DNA of 64,000 nucleotides from Aquimarina macrocephali JAMB N27 (GTDB taxonomy: Bacteria > Bacteroidota > Bacteroidia > Flavobacteriales > Flavobacteriaceae): the NCBI RefSeq assembly GCF_000520995.1, contig NZ_JACA01000036.1:62001-126000 (forward strand), read 5' to 3'. Below the pieces are notes generated by a model that did no database searches, was not told the origin of the DNA, and was given only the letters and a program-made list of their open reading frames with translations. Shown piece by piece: positions 44,633 through 53,015 of this stretch. Made by a program: the position numbers and the translations under genes. Every line of letters begins with the position of its first letter. The stretch's first letter is position 1.

Positions 44633-44998
44633 ATAACTTTGCTCATAGTTTTCAAATTGAGTTTCTTTGAATATAAAATGTCCAGTAGATGAAAATTTTA
44701 CCTCAGCATAATTTAACTGTTCATTCGTAGGATCATATAAAATCAAATCAGGAGATTTACGTAATGATTTTGCGGCTGAGGTATTATTGTATTTTAATTG
44801 CTTGTATAGATATTGATAAGTGTTTTCTAATCCATATTTATAAGTTTGATATCCTTCCAAAAGGAATAATTCTTGAATAAGACTTTCTGCTATCCTTCCC
44901 ACCGTTAATGAAAATGGCATTAAATAGTCCTTTTTGTTGTATTCAGAAATGCCTTTACCTGTAGCAAGGTAGAGTGTTTTAGGTTCATTTACCTCCAT
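44393..44998 (-). CDS. PD-(D/E)XK-type nuclease-like protein
   Basis: 201 residues. A helical N-terminus with E38 (VGRIAESLIQELF) leads into KSPDLILYD (D84) and YAEVKF (E99, K101): the E, PD and ExK elements of the PD-(D/E)XK fold at proper spacing, followed by a beta-rich end. Such proteins are DNA nucleases in restriction and defence systems. No signal peptide. First gene of a leftward group; the next starts 72 nt after it. A decayed copy of its 3' end is at 50564-50812. Confidence 0.75.
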   Translation of the reverse strand: MEVNEPKTLYLATGKGISEYNKKDYLMPFSLTVGRIAESLIQELFLLEGYQTYKYGLENTYQYLYKQLKYNNTSAAKSLRKSPDLILYDPTNEQLNYAEVKFSSTGHFIFKETQFENYEQSYPEGYFFLVTPTNLYCLPFEEMRKRKKVVFEKCEDLLLINSKHFDLREKSIEHFEKFVSVFYNDEFLKQNSKIHGTYRNY

Positions 44999-45076
44999 AT
45001 TATAAGTTGGTTAAAATTATATTGACCTTGTTTGTAGATCATCTCATAAAGTTAGTATTTTTTAAGAAAAATAAGA

Positions 45077-45313
45077 CTAAGGTTTTTTCTTATTCCAACC
45101 AAAATCATTTGGTAGACTTCCAGATTTTTTTATATCGTCAGGTTTAATAACTTTGAAATCTCCACTATTTGATTCATAGAGAATTACTTTCCCTTCACCA
45201 ATAGCAACATGAAACTCATAAGTTTCCTTTTCTGAACCTTCATATGTTGCGGCCATTAAAGAAAATAGGCAAAAACCACATAAAACTCCAGCTAAAAATT
45301 TTAAATTTTTCAT
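45077..45313 (-). CDS. Small exported protein of unknown function
   Basis: 78 residues with a signal peptide (LKFLAGVLCGFCLFSLMAATYEG, cleavage near 23). The mature part is short, charged and beta-like. It lies 30 nt after the outer-membrane-barrel gene on the same strand, so probably an operon partner. No family recognised. Confidence 0.6.
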   Translation of the reverse strand: MKNLKFLAGVLCGFCLFSLMAATYEGSEKETYEFHVAIGEGKVILYESNSGDFKVIKPDDIKKSGSLPNDFGWNKKKP

Positions 45314-45343
45314 ATTATGAATTTTTAAACAAATTGAATTACT

Positions 45344-46204
45344 TTAGTCTCCTGTTGCTCTTTCAAAGAAAGAATATCCGATTCCAACTGAATACCAGAA
45401 TTTGTCATTGTAAGCCCAGTTTTTACCGATTTCGCCACTAGCTCTATCAAAACCACCTATTAAGCCAATTTGGAATGATTTATACTCTAAAATAGTTCCA
45501 AATGAGAATGTACGCCCTAAGACTAAACCGTCAGGGGTTTCTGTAGTTGTAGTGCTTTCATTGATTGTGTTGTTCTCATTAATTCCTAATGTGGTAACAC
45601 CAAATGTTACAACTGGAAAGTGTATGTATATGTCTTTATATCTGTTTAATCTGTGTTTAAGCCCAAGATATCCTCCAAGCATAATTTCTGGAGTAATCTT
45701 CATATTAAAATCATCAGTCTTCGGTCTGATCTTAAAAGGAACAGATAATGAAGCTCCATAAGCAAATTGAGTGGATAGATAATATCTTTTTACAATATAT
45801 TTCTCATCTAATAAACGGTTGAATTCTTCAGCTTTAATCCAAAATCGTTTGTCATTATCATCTACATTGATGTAGGTTGTATTTCCCTGCATCTTGTAAC
45901 TTATGACTTGATCTTTCTTGTCTTTTTCTGGCCAGTTTAAAACATCAATAATGTATATGTTATAATCTTCACTTGGATGTTTGATTTTATTTTTAAGTAC
46001 AAATCGTGTTCCAAAAGTTGGTATTTTAAACCCTCCTCCAGTATCAGGTGCATTTGTAGCGGCGTCATAATCCCATAAAGGGAAATGACCAACAGTAGAA
46101 TAATCAAATTTTTCATCTCCTTTGTTTTGAGATGGTTGTTGAGAAAATATTACTATTGATGAAAACAGAAAAATAGTCACAAAAATCGTTTTGTAATTCT
46201 TCAT
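45344..46204 (-). CDS. Outer-membrane beta-barrel protein, putative
   Basis: 286 residues with a signal peptide (KTIFVTIFLFSSIVIFSQ). The mature part alternates hydrophobic and polar residues and ends in an aromatic-rich beta stretch (FWYSVGIGYSFFERATGD), consistent with a small outer-membrane beta barrel; YLSTQFAYGASLSVPFKI and LGGYLGLKHRL are strand-like. It lies between the ATPase/nuclease group and the Gabija-like genes and may be an unrelated host-type gene. Confidence 0.6.
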   Translation of the reverse strand: MKNYKTIFVTIFLFSSIVIFSQQPSQNKGDEKFDYSTVGHFPLWDYDAATNAPDTGGGFKIPTFGTRFVLKNKIKHPSEDYNIYIIDVLNWPEKDKKDQVISYKMQGNTTYINVDDNDKRFWIKAEEFNRLLDEKYIVKRYYLSTQFAYGASLSVPFKIRPKTDDFNMKITPEIMLGGYLGLKHRLNRYKDIYIHFPVVTFGVTTLGINENNTINESTTTTETPDGLVLGRTFSFGTILEYKSFQIGLIGGFDRASGEIGKNWAYNDKFWYSVGIGYSFFERATGD

Positions 46205-46588
46205 TGTGATTTAATTTTAGATTTATGTTGAAATTTAGTATCAAATTATCAGTTTAAAAATGAGTATTTACCCTTGTTTTGTCATGCGAAATACTTCCAG
46301 TTCTATAACAATTAGTTCTTGATTATTAAGATACGCTAAGGTGAATGGGGTGAAAAATAATGCGGGGTGTTTGCCTCAATATGAGAACGATATAAATGTA
46401 AAGTTTTTTTGATATAATTAATTGCGGAAACCCGTAATTGCTAAAAAATATTATTGTGTGTGATAAGAGATAGTATGTAAATGTGGTAATATAATTTATG
46501 GGAAATATTGTGTTAATTTTTAGATTTTCATTTATTTATAAAAAAAATGAATGTAAATTTCTGCTTATACCAATCTTAGATATATAAA
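46205..46588. other. Intergenic stretch with tandem island motifs
   Basis: 384 nt between divergent genes. Contains a hairpin ATTGCGG-AAAC-CCGTAAT (about 46421-46438), island motif copy 3 and a degenerate tandem copy; no credible gene. Confidence 0.6.
46460..46504 (+). promoter_or_regulatory. Island motif GTGRTAA-N9-TGGGAA, copy 3, with a degenerate tandem copy
   Basis: GTGATAA GAGATAGTA TGTAAA (46460-46481) and GTGGTAA TATAATTTA TGGGAA (46483-46504), abutting with a 23-nt period, 84 nt before the OLD/GajA-like gene. Confidence 0.6.
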
Positions 46589-48241
46589 ATGATAATAAAA
46601 AAGCTCAAACTCTTAAACTTTAAAAAACATATTGATAAGGCCTGTGAATTTAATGATGATATTAATATAATTGTAGGAGACAATGAAAGTGGGAAAAGCT
46701 CTCTTCTGGAAGCTATAGAAATTTGCGCAAATTTCACATATCGCGGAAAACCTTTAAGCTCTGAATTGTCCACTGATTTATTTAACAGCACTTGTGTAAC
46801 AAACTATCTACAAGGCAACCTTGCTCAAAATACGCTACCAGAAATACTTATTGAATTATATCTAGACGGAGACCCTAGTTTGAGAGGAAACAATAATTCT
46901 GAAGGAGAAGATACTGAGGGTATATTTGTTAGAGTTTTCTTCGATCCTGATTTATCTGACCCTTATGCTAATTTTATAGCTAATCCAGATAATGTTTCTA
47001 CTCTGCCAATTGAATTTTATAAAACAGAATGGTTTAGTTTCGCTTGGAATCGAATGACACACCATAATAAGAAAGTGAATTGTTTGTTTGTCGATCCATC
47101 GCGACTACACCCCACATATGGGCGTTCTAAATATATTAATAGTATTATTAACGCAGCTCTAGATAGACCTTCTCGATCTACATTAAATCTCAATTATAGG
47201 CAGCTTAAAGCTCGTTTTGATAATGAAGCAGATGTCGTGGCTATCAACAATAATCTTGACGCTGAAAATGATGTTACTGATAAATCACTCAAAATAACAG
47301 CAGATATTGGTTCAAAAACAAATTGGGAAAGTAATTTAGAATTGACAGTAGATGATGTTTCTTTTTCTCAAATAGGAAAAGGTGAGCAAAATCAAATTCA
47401 GATTAAACTTGCCTTACAGAATAGAGCTGAGGATGTTGATGTTATCATGCTAGAAGAACCGGAGAATCACCTTTCACATATTAATTTGGTACAACTCATT
47501 AGTCACATAGAAAAAAAGAATGAGGGAAAACAAGTATTTTTAACTACTCATAGTTCATATGTTTTGAATAAACTTAGTATAAATAAATTGTGCTTATTAT
47601 CTAATGAATATTCAAAATTAAGTGATATTGATGAAGGCACTATTAAAACACTAAAAAGACTTCCTGGATATGACACCCTTCGAGCTATTTTAGCAAAACA
47701 TCCTATTCTTGTTGAGGGGCCTTCAGATGAACTTTTACTTAAAAAAAAATATCTAAATAATAACGATAGACTACCTGAGGAAGATGGTATTGACATTATA
47801 GTCGTTAGGGGTATTGGATTTAAAACCTACTTAAATATCGCCAAAATATTGGGGCATCCTATCAGAATTGTTAAGGATAATGATGGTGATCATCAAAAAA
47901 ACATTATTGATTGGTCTAATACTTATGATGCATACGATTTCATTACTTGTTTTTCTCCTGAAGACAATAATCAAAGTTCTCTTGAACCAGCATTAATTGA
48001 AGTAAATAGTAATACAGAAGAAAATCTTGATCGTCTTGCTAAAGTTATGTTTTCAACTCAAACGAATAATACCTATCTGGGGTTGGAAAGTATTCAGGAG
48101 AAGAAAGAGTTTTTCGAGAATTGGTATAAAGGAGAAGGTGGCGGGAAAAAGAAAGTAGATTCTGCAATTCGAATTTTTGAGAGTGATGAAGAAATCATAT
48201 TTCCTGAATATTTAGAACAAGCTATTAATTATGAGCCATAA
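46589..48241 (+). CDS. OLD-family ATPase/TOPRIM nuclease, GajA-like (Gabija)
   Basis: 550 residues. An ABC-type ATPase head: Walker A GDNESGKSS (30-38), signature GKGEQNQIQ (263-271), Walker B VIMLEEPENHLS (285-296) and FLTTHSSYVL. A TOPRIM domain follows: ILVEGPSDELLL (373-384, E376) and VKDNDGD (428-434) give the E and DxD metal-binding residues. This order, ATPase then TOPRIM, plus a UvrD-like helicase gene directly behind it, is that of Gabija GajA, a nucleotide-sensing DNA nuclease. Length is close to GajA. Overlaps the helicase gene by 11 nt. Confidence 0.85.
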   Translation: MIIKKLKLLNFKKHIDKACEFNDDINIIVGDNESGKSSLLEAIEICANFTYRGKPLSSELSTDLFNSTCVTNYLQGNLAQNTLPEILIELYLDGDPSLRGNNNSEGEDTEGIFVRVFFDPDLSDPYANFIANPDNVSTLPIEFYKTEWFSFAWNRMTHHNKKVNCLFVDPSRLHPTYGRSKYINSIINAALDRPSRSTLNLNYRQLKARFDNEADVVAINNNLDAENDVTDKSLKITADIGSKTNWESNLELTVDDVSFSQIGKGEQNQIQIKLALQNRAEDVDVIMLEEPENHLSHINLVQLISHIEKKNEGKQVFLTTHSSYVLNKLSINKLCLLSNEYSKLSDIDEGTIKTLKRLPGYDTLRAILAKHPILVEGPSDELLLKKKYLNNNDRLPEEDGIDIIVVRGIGFKTYLNIAKILGHPIRIVKDNDGDHQKNIIDWSNTYDAYDFITCFSPEDNNQSSLEPALIEVNSNTEENLDRLAKVMFSTQTNNTYLGLESIQEKKEFFENWYKGEGGGKKKVDSAIRIFESDEEIIFPEYLEQAINYEP

Positions 48242-49376
48242 ACTTATACTTGCTAGTGCAGGAGCAGGAAAATCCCAATTAATCATTAATAGTTCCATGA
48301 AAGCTAGTGCAGAGGAAAAAAAGACTCTAATACTTACATATACTGAAAATAACCAGAAAGAGTTATTTTATAAAATCTGCGCTATTAATAATTATTGTTC
48401 TTCTAATATAGTTATTAAAGGTTGGTTTACATTTTTATTAGAAGACATTATTCGGCCATATCAAAGTTGTATTTTTAAAAATCGTATTCCTGGAATATTT
48501 TTCAATCAATCCGATCCTCATAAAAGAAATGGGCAGACAATACCTGGACGATCGGAGAAGACAAGAAATGGAGGATATAACTCATTATATTATCTAACTC
48601 GAAACGAGAATAGAGCACATACAACTTTCATCTCAAAACTTGCATCAAGAGTGTGTAAAGAAGCTAAAAGAAAACCGATCGGACGAATTTCTGAAATATA
48701 TGATTCAGTTTTGATAGATGAGGTACAAGATTTAGTTGGCTGGGATTTTGATGTGATAGGTAACTTAGCTAATTCAGATAATCTTTCTTTAATCTGTGTT
48801 GGAGATTTTAGACAAACAATCTATACAACACATACAGGTACTAAACAGCCTAAAACTAATGCTCAAAAATTAGAAAAATTTAAATCTTTTGGGTTTGTAC
48901 CGGAGCACTTGAATATTAGTTGGAGGTGTATTCAATCTATTTGTGATTTTGGAGACTTAGTTCACAATAGTGAAAATATTTATCTAAAAACGGTCTCTCA
49001 AATTGACCAAATTCCAGAAGAGTATATAGCTCATAATGGCGTTTTTATGTTGTCCCTAACTAATGCTCTTACTTATTTAAATACTTTTAAACCTGTAATT
49101 TTAAGAGCAACTAAAAATTCCCAAAAAAATCTCTGTAAAGGCTACAGAGCTATAAATTTTGGAGCTTCAAAAGGTTTAGGTTTTGACAGAATATTAATTG
49201 TTACTACGGAAAAACAAAAACAATTCCTTAGAGGTAATCATAATATTTTTGATGGAGGTAAAACCGATAAAGCCAAAAATGCATTCTATGTTGCAATTAC
49301 TCGTGCAAGATTCAGTGTAGCTTTTTTATATGATGGAGATAATAATTTTCAAGGAATTCCTGAATGGATACCATAA
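48231..49376 (+). CDS. Compact UvrD-like helicase, GajB-like (Gabija)
   Basis: 381 residues. Walker A ASAGAGKS (8-15), DEVQDL (about 168-173), GDFRQTIYT (about 191-199), NISWRC and the C-terminal FGASKGLGFDRILIV and FYVAITRARFSVAFL are SF1A helicase motifs I, II, III, IV-like, V and VI. The length is well below that of typical GajB (about 490) and of full UvrD, so accessory subdomains appear reduced; catalytic motifs seem intact. In Gabija GajB helps GajA. Its start overlaps the end of the OLD-like gene, fixing the operon. Confidence 0.83.
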   Translation: MSHKLILASAGAGKSQLIINSSMKASAEEKKTLILTYTENNQKELFYKICAINNYCSSNIVIKGWFTFLLEDIIRPYQSCIFKNRIPGIFFNQSDPHKRNGQTIPGRSEKTRNGGYNSLYYLTRNENRAHTTFISKLASRVCKEAKRKPIGRISEIYDSVLIDEVQDLVGWDFDVIGNLANSDNLSLICVGDFRQTIYTTHTGTKQPKTNAQKLEKFKSFGFVPEHLNISWRCIQSICDFGDLVHNSENIYLKTVSQIDQIPEEYIAHNGVFMLSLTNALTYLNTFKPVILRATKNSQKNLCKGYRAINFGASKGLGFDRILIVTTEKQKQFLRGNHNIFDGGKTDKAKNAFYVAITRARFSVAFLYDGDNNFQGIPEWIP

Positions 49377-49382
49377 TTATGT

Positions 49383-49404
49383 GTGATAAGGCACATTCTG
49401 GGAA
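49383..49404 (+). promoter_or_regulatory. Island motif GTGRTAA-N9-TGGGAA, copy 4
   Basis: GTGATAA GGCACATTC TGGGAA begins 6 nt after the helicase stop codon and lies 78 nt before the 360-aa gene. The spacer differs but the two blocks and their distance are kept. Confidence 0.6.
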
Positions 49405-49482
49405 ATATATGATTTCTGTTCGATTTCTAATCATTAATATCATTAGTATTTTATAAATTGTAATTTATAAACAAATTGGATA

Positions 49483-50565
49483 ATGAACAATAAAAACCGA
49501 CTTGATGCCGAATGGGTGTCAGTGAATGCTCTTCGCGGACTTTCTAAAATCGCTACTCAAGGAGATATGGAAAAATCAACTTATGATAATGCATTAAATC
49601 TTGGGGGAGTATTATATCCTGAATTATTGGGTGATGATGTAAGTATATTAAGAAGAGAACGAGAAAGCGATCTTACAAGAGAATATAGGCAAAAAGCTGA
49701 ACTTAAAACTATTCAAAACTATAAGAAAATTGAGGCTTTGGAGTTAATAAAAGAGGATATTGCTGAATATACAGAATTACTTAATGTTGCTAAAAAACAG
49801 AAAGAAAATAGGACTCGGGTAGATCAACTAAAAAGAAAGTTAAAACAACTTTATAAATCTGAAAAAGAACTTCAGCCTTCAAAGCATAGTGAAACTCAAC
49901 TTATTTTTAGAGATGCATATAATGTTGAACGTTCAATACCTTCTCTGAGTAGTAATAAGGGTTATAGAGATTTTAAATTATCTAATGATAAGATTGTAAG
50001 ATTGAGAGTTTTACATCCAGATAATATTGAACATATTACTGGAGCTGATTTGGTGTATGAAAGACATTCACCTAAGGATGAAACAGTGTCCATAGTAGCA
50101 GTACAATATAAAATATGGGAAAACAGAAAGATGTACTTGTCTAATGAAAGAATGCAAAAACAGATTGAAAAAATGCGATCCTTTTTATGTAATAAAGATA
50201 TATGTTCATCTAATAATTTGAATGAAAATGAATATAGGTTCCCTTGCTGTTCAGCATTTTTGAGACCAACTGATAAACTGCAAAAGGAAGATCAAAGGTT
50301 TATCTCTACGGGTGAGCATTTGCCAATTTGTAAAATTGATAAATGTAAAAGTATTGGGCCTCAAGGAGGAGAATTTCTAGAATATAATAATATTAAAGAT
50401 ATCTCTATTTCTAATGATATGTTTGAATTTCTTTTTAATAAAGGTAAAATCGGCTCAAAACAATTAACATATGATGAGCTTGAGAAGGTGTATGAACAAT
50501 TTTTAGATGAGTCGTCAAATGAACGAGTTATAGTTTATGCACAGGAATTTGATAAATATTTTTAA
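49483..50565 (+). CDS. Possible PD-(D/E)XK-like nuclease behind the Gabija pair
   Basis: 360 residues, no signal. The first ~130 residues are helical and coiled-coil. The centre holds HITGADLVYERHSPKDETVSIVAVQYKIW: D189 and Q208-x-K210 fit a restriction-nuclease-like D...(E/Q)xK core. Two close Cys groups (FPCCSAF and CKIDKC, about 254-286) may bind zinc. The C-terminus is helical. With its own island motif it may be a third member of, or an addition to, the Gabija locus; nuclease activity is an inference from the motif only. Confidence 0.6.
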   Translation: MNNKNRLDAEWVSVNALRGLSKIATQGDMEKSTYDNALNLGGVLYPELLGDDVSILRRERESDLTREYRQKAELKTIQNYKKIEALELIKEDIAEYTELLNVAKKQKENRTRVDQLKRKLKQLYKSEKELQPSKHSETQLIFRDAYNVERSIPSLSSNKGYRDFKLSNDKIVRLRVLHPDNIEHITGADLVYERHSPKDETVSIVAVQYKIWENRKMYLSNERMQKQIEKMRSFLCNKDICSSNNLNENEYRFPCCSAFLRPTDKLQKEDQRFISTGEHLPICKIDKCKSIGPQGGEFLEYNNIKDISISNDMFEFLFNKGKIGSKQLTYDELEKVYEQFLDESSNERVIVYAQEFDKYF

Positions 50566-50812
50566 AATCAATAATCCCTACATGTTCCTTGAATTTTTGA
50601 ATTTTGTTTAAAAAATTCAGCATTGTAGAAAACTGAAACAAACCTCTCAAAGTGCTCAATACTTTTTTCTCTAAGATCAAAATGCTTAGAGTTAATCAAT
50701 AATAAATCTTCACACTTTTCAAAAACTACTTTTTTTTCGCTTTCTCATTTCTTCAAAAGACAAACAAACAACAAGTATTAGTTGGTGTTACAAGAAAAAA
50801 AGACCCTTCAGG
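50564..50812 (-). pseudogene. Remnant copy of the PD-(D/E)XK gene 3' end
   Basis: Matches 44389-44632 closely in the same orientation, with substitutions and small indels (one in a poly-T run) that break the frame. Only the 3' ~80 codons are present; homology stops at about 50812, at the edge of the 239-aa gene. The repeat pair brackets the Gabija block. Confidence 0.88.
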
Positions 50813-51507
50813 GGTATGTGGCTAGACCATTGCCTTGCAAGTTGCTCTACGTAATCAACAAAATTATCTACATCCTTGAATTTATGAAATGTATATTCTG
50901 GTTGATTTTCATGGCAAACAACATTTTCAAAGCAGTGATCGTGAGAGAATAATAGAACTTTTTTGGTTGTTGTATCATACAGAGTTAAAGTGCCGTTAGC
51001 TTCATTTACAAATGAAACCATATTGGAATAATCGATTTCTTTATGTCCTTCTTCTTCACAGCATTCAGAATAGTAATCATTCCAGTCACCTAAACCTTTT
51101 TTACATTCTGAGCCGATGAAAAGGAAATTCTGATTATCGGTAAATAACTCAGCATCGCTAAACTCTTCAAAGTCATTAAATGATTCTTGTATACCACCTA
51201 TATTGGTTAGTAATATTTTGTGTTCTTCGATCAGTTCACTAGGAAAAGAAGCTTCATCTTCCATTTTGCAGAGCCAACCACACATAGTACCCTCTAGATC
51301 ATCCCATGCAAATAATGTGTAGTTTTGATCATTAATGGTTACAACAGTCTTTCGTGCTTTCTCTATCATTATCGATAGATTAGGAAATAGATCCTTAAAT
51401 TTCTGACTCGTTTCTAGTTCTACGTCGTTTTTGGAAACACGTACCTTATCAGTAGCTTCTATAAACCACGGAATTTCATTTGCAAATGTTTCAAAGTCGT
51501 TATTCAT
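50788..51507 (-). CDS. Immunity-protein-like (SMI1/KNR4-type, tentative)
   Basis: 239 residues, acidic, cytosolic. It has an alternating beta/alpha pattern with conserved aromatic acidic patches (YTLFAWDDLEGTMCGWL, FLFIGSECKKGLGDWNDYY), reminiscent of SMI1/KNR4-like immunity proteins. Its last residues (PLKGLFFL) and stop codon come from the gene remnant beside it, so the true C-terminus may be truncated. Placed at the downstream end of a toxin/immunity-like row. Assignment to SMI1/KNR4 is tentative. Confidence 0.5.
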   Translation of the reverse strand: MNNDFETFANEIPWFIEATDKVRVSKNDVELETSQKFKDLFPNLSIMIEKARKTVVTINDQNYTLFAWDDLEGTMCGWLCKMEDEASFPSELIEEHKILLTNIGGIQESFNDFEEFSDAELFTDNQNFLFIGSECKKGLGDWNDYYSECCEEEGHKEIDYSNMVSFVNEANGTLTLYDTTTKKVLLFSHDHCFENVVCHENQPEYTFHKFKDVDNFVDYVEQLARQWSSHIPLKGLFFL

Positions 51508-51549
51508 TTTATTTATAATTTATTCAAAGAAAACAGATTGAAATCTGCT

Positions 51550-52155
51550 TTAATGTTCATTTTTTTTAAGAGTGTAATACTCTGGGGGAAGCAATTTTGT
51601 AAACTGCTCATGACCTTCCATATTTGATCCTAATGCAATTGATAAGAGTATAGTTGTTTTAAAGTATTGCTTCTGATAATCTGACTCATCAAGCATTGTC
51701 AAATATAAATTTGCATAATCTTTGAATAGCGTATGAGTATACTCTTTAATTTTTTTCCGTTCTTCTTCCATTTTATATACTTTGGTATTTCTAAAATCGT
51801 ATAAAGACTTAAACCTACCTTCTTTGATTATTTTTTGCGTTACACACTCCTTACTGTAGGAATTACGAAAAACATTCACAATTTTAAGAAATAAAGAATC
51901 TGGCCTAGTTGCAGGAATATTGTTTATTTCTTTCATTTTTTTGAAAAAATTAATATAACTCTTCCCAGAATTATCATTTAGAAAACTATTCTTAATAAGA
52001 AAAGTTTCATAGGCTTCTAATTCTTTCTTTATATCTATGTTTTTAGCGTTAAAGGCTTCATAAATGCAGTTTAAACTCACATTTTCTATATAGTTGTCTT
52101 GTCCAAAAAAGGGCATTGAACAAAGATATAGTGCAATAAAAATCGTTGTTTTCAT
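51550..52155 (-). CDS. Exported protein of unknown function
   Basis: 201 residues with a signal peptide (KTTIFIALYLCSMPFFGQ, cleavage near 19). The mature part is helical (NIDIKKELEAYETFLIKNSFL). No family recognised. Co-directional with the toxin-like locus, 5 nt after the 284-aa gene, suggesting co-transcription; it may act in the periplasm. Confidence 0.6.
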   Translation of the reverse strand: MKTTIFIALYLCSMPFFGQDNYIENVSLNCIYEAFNAKNIDIKKELEAYETFLIKNSFLNDNSGKSYINFFKKMKEINNIPATRPDSLFLKIVNVFRNSYSKECVTQKIIKEGRFKSLYDFRNTKVYKMEEERKKIKEYTHTLFKDYANLYLTMLDESDYQKQYFKTTILLSIALGSNMEGHEQFTKLLPPEYYTLKKNEH

Positions 52156-52160
52156 ATTAT

Positions 52161-53015
52161 CTATTGATTAGATACAGGATAAATTTGGTTAGTATTGTAT
52201 TTAATTATTTTATGTTTAAGCAAGATATCACAAAACTTTTTAGAGATTATTATCCTCCTCATAGCTTGAAAAGTTTCTGTTTCTCCAAACGATTCTTGTG
52301 TTTTACAAATCAAGAAATCAAAATTTTCTTTAAAGGGAGGCATAAAATCTAGAATTTGCTGGGTATATTTCTTTGTCTTACAAATCTCACATGGCAGGTT
52401 AATGTCATACAAAGTCTCATCTATTAATAAGGGACTTTTTGCTTCAGGTATTATTAACTGAACTACACTATCAGATGTTTTACCTGTTTTGCCGATTAAA
52501 ACTTCTCTAGAATTTAATCCAAGAGGTTGTAAAACCTCTTGGAAAAAATCTTTTTTGAAAAACATTTCATCAAATATCCAGTTTAAAGAAAAGTTTACTT
52601 GATTATTGCTCCACTTTGGTTCTTTTTCAATTTTGAAAGAAGCCACTTGTTTTTTATTTGCATAACAAGCTTTACAATAATTTTCGTATGTTCCTTTTAT
52701 AACCTCGCCAAAATTGTTTTTGGGTAAAGGAAAACCTTTAGGTTTTCCTAAATTACATAAAACATAATATTGAGAGTCATCTAACTCTTTTTTTGAAAAC
52801 TCAGCCACTGCGTATTTACTCGAAAATTCTTTAGGAGTAACATTATCAATGAAGGCTAATTTATTCCTTGTATAGTGTTTCATTATTTTATCATATACAA
52901 AACCTTCTTCTATCAGAAATGTATAATACCCTTCTTCAATTTTGATTCCTAAACTAGCTAAATAAGCTACGTCCTTACTTCTCCAATTTGCAAATATGCT
53001 GTGCTTTTTTTTCAT
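52161..53015 (-). CDS. Putative immunity protein with zinc-ribbon cysteines
   Basis: 284 residues, no signal peptide. CKAC (about 115-118) and CEIC (about 213-216) may form a zinc site; the rest is mixed alpha/beta. The start codon overlaps the stop of the 834-aa exported protein (ATGA, 4 nt), the tight coupling usual for toxin-immunity pairs. No immunity family recognised; the assignment rests on coupling and order. Confidence 0.6.
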   Translation of the reverse strand: MKKKHSIFANWRSKDVAYLASLGIKIEEGYYTFLIEEGFVYDKIMKHYTRNKLAFIDNVTPKEFSSKYAVAEFSKKELDDSQYYVLCNLGKPKGFPLPKNNFGEVIKGTYENYCKACYANKKQVASFKIEKEPKWSNNQVNFSLNWIFDEMFFKKDFFQEVLQPLGLNSREVLIGKTGKTSDSVVQLIIPEAKSPLLIDETLYDINLPCEICKTKKYTQQILDFMPPFKENFDFLICKTQESFGETETFQAMRRIIISKKFCDILLKHKIIKYNTNQIYPVSNQ

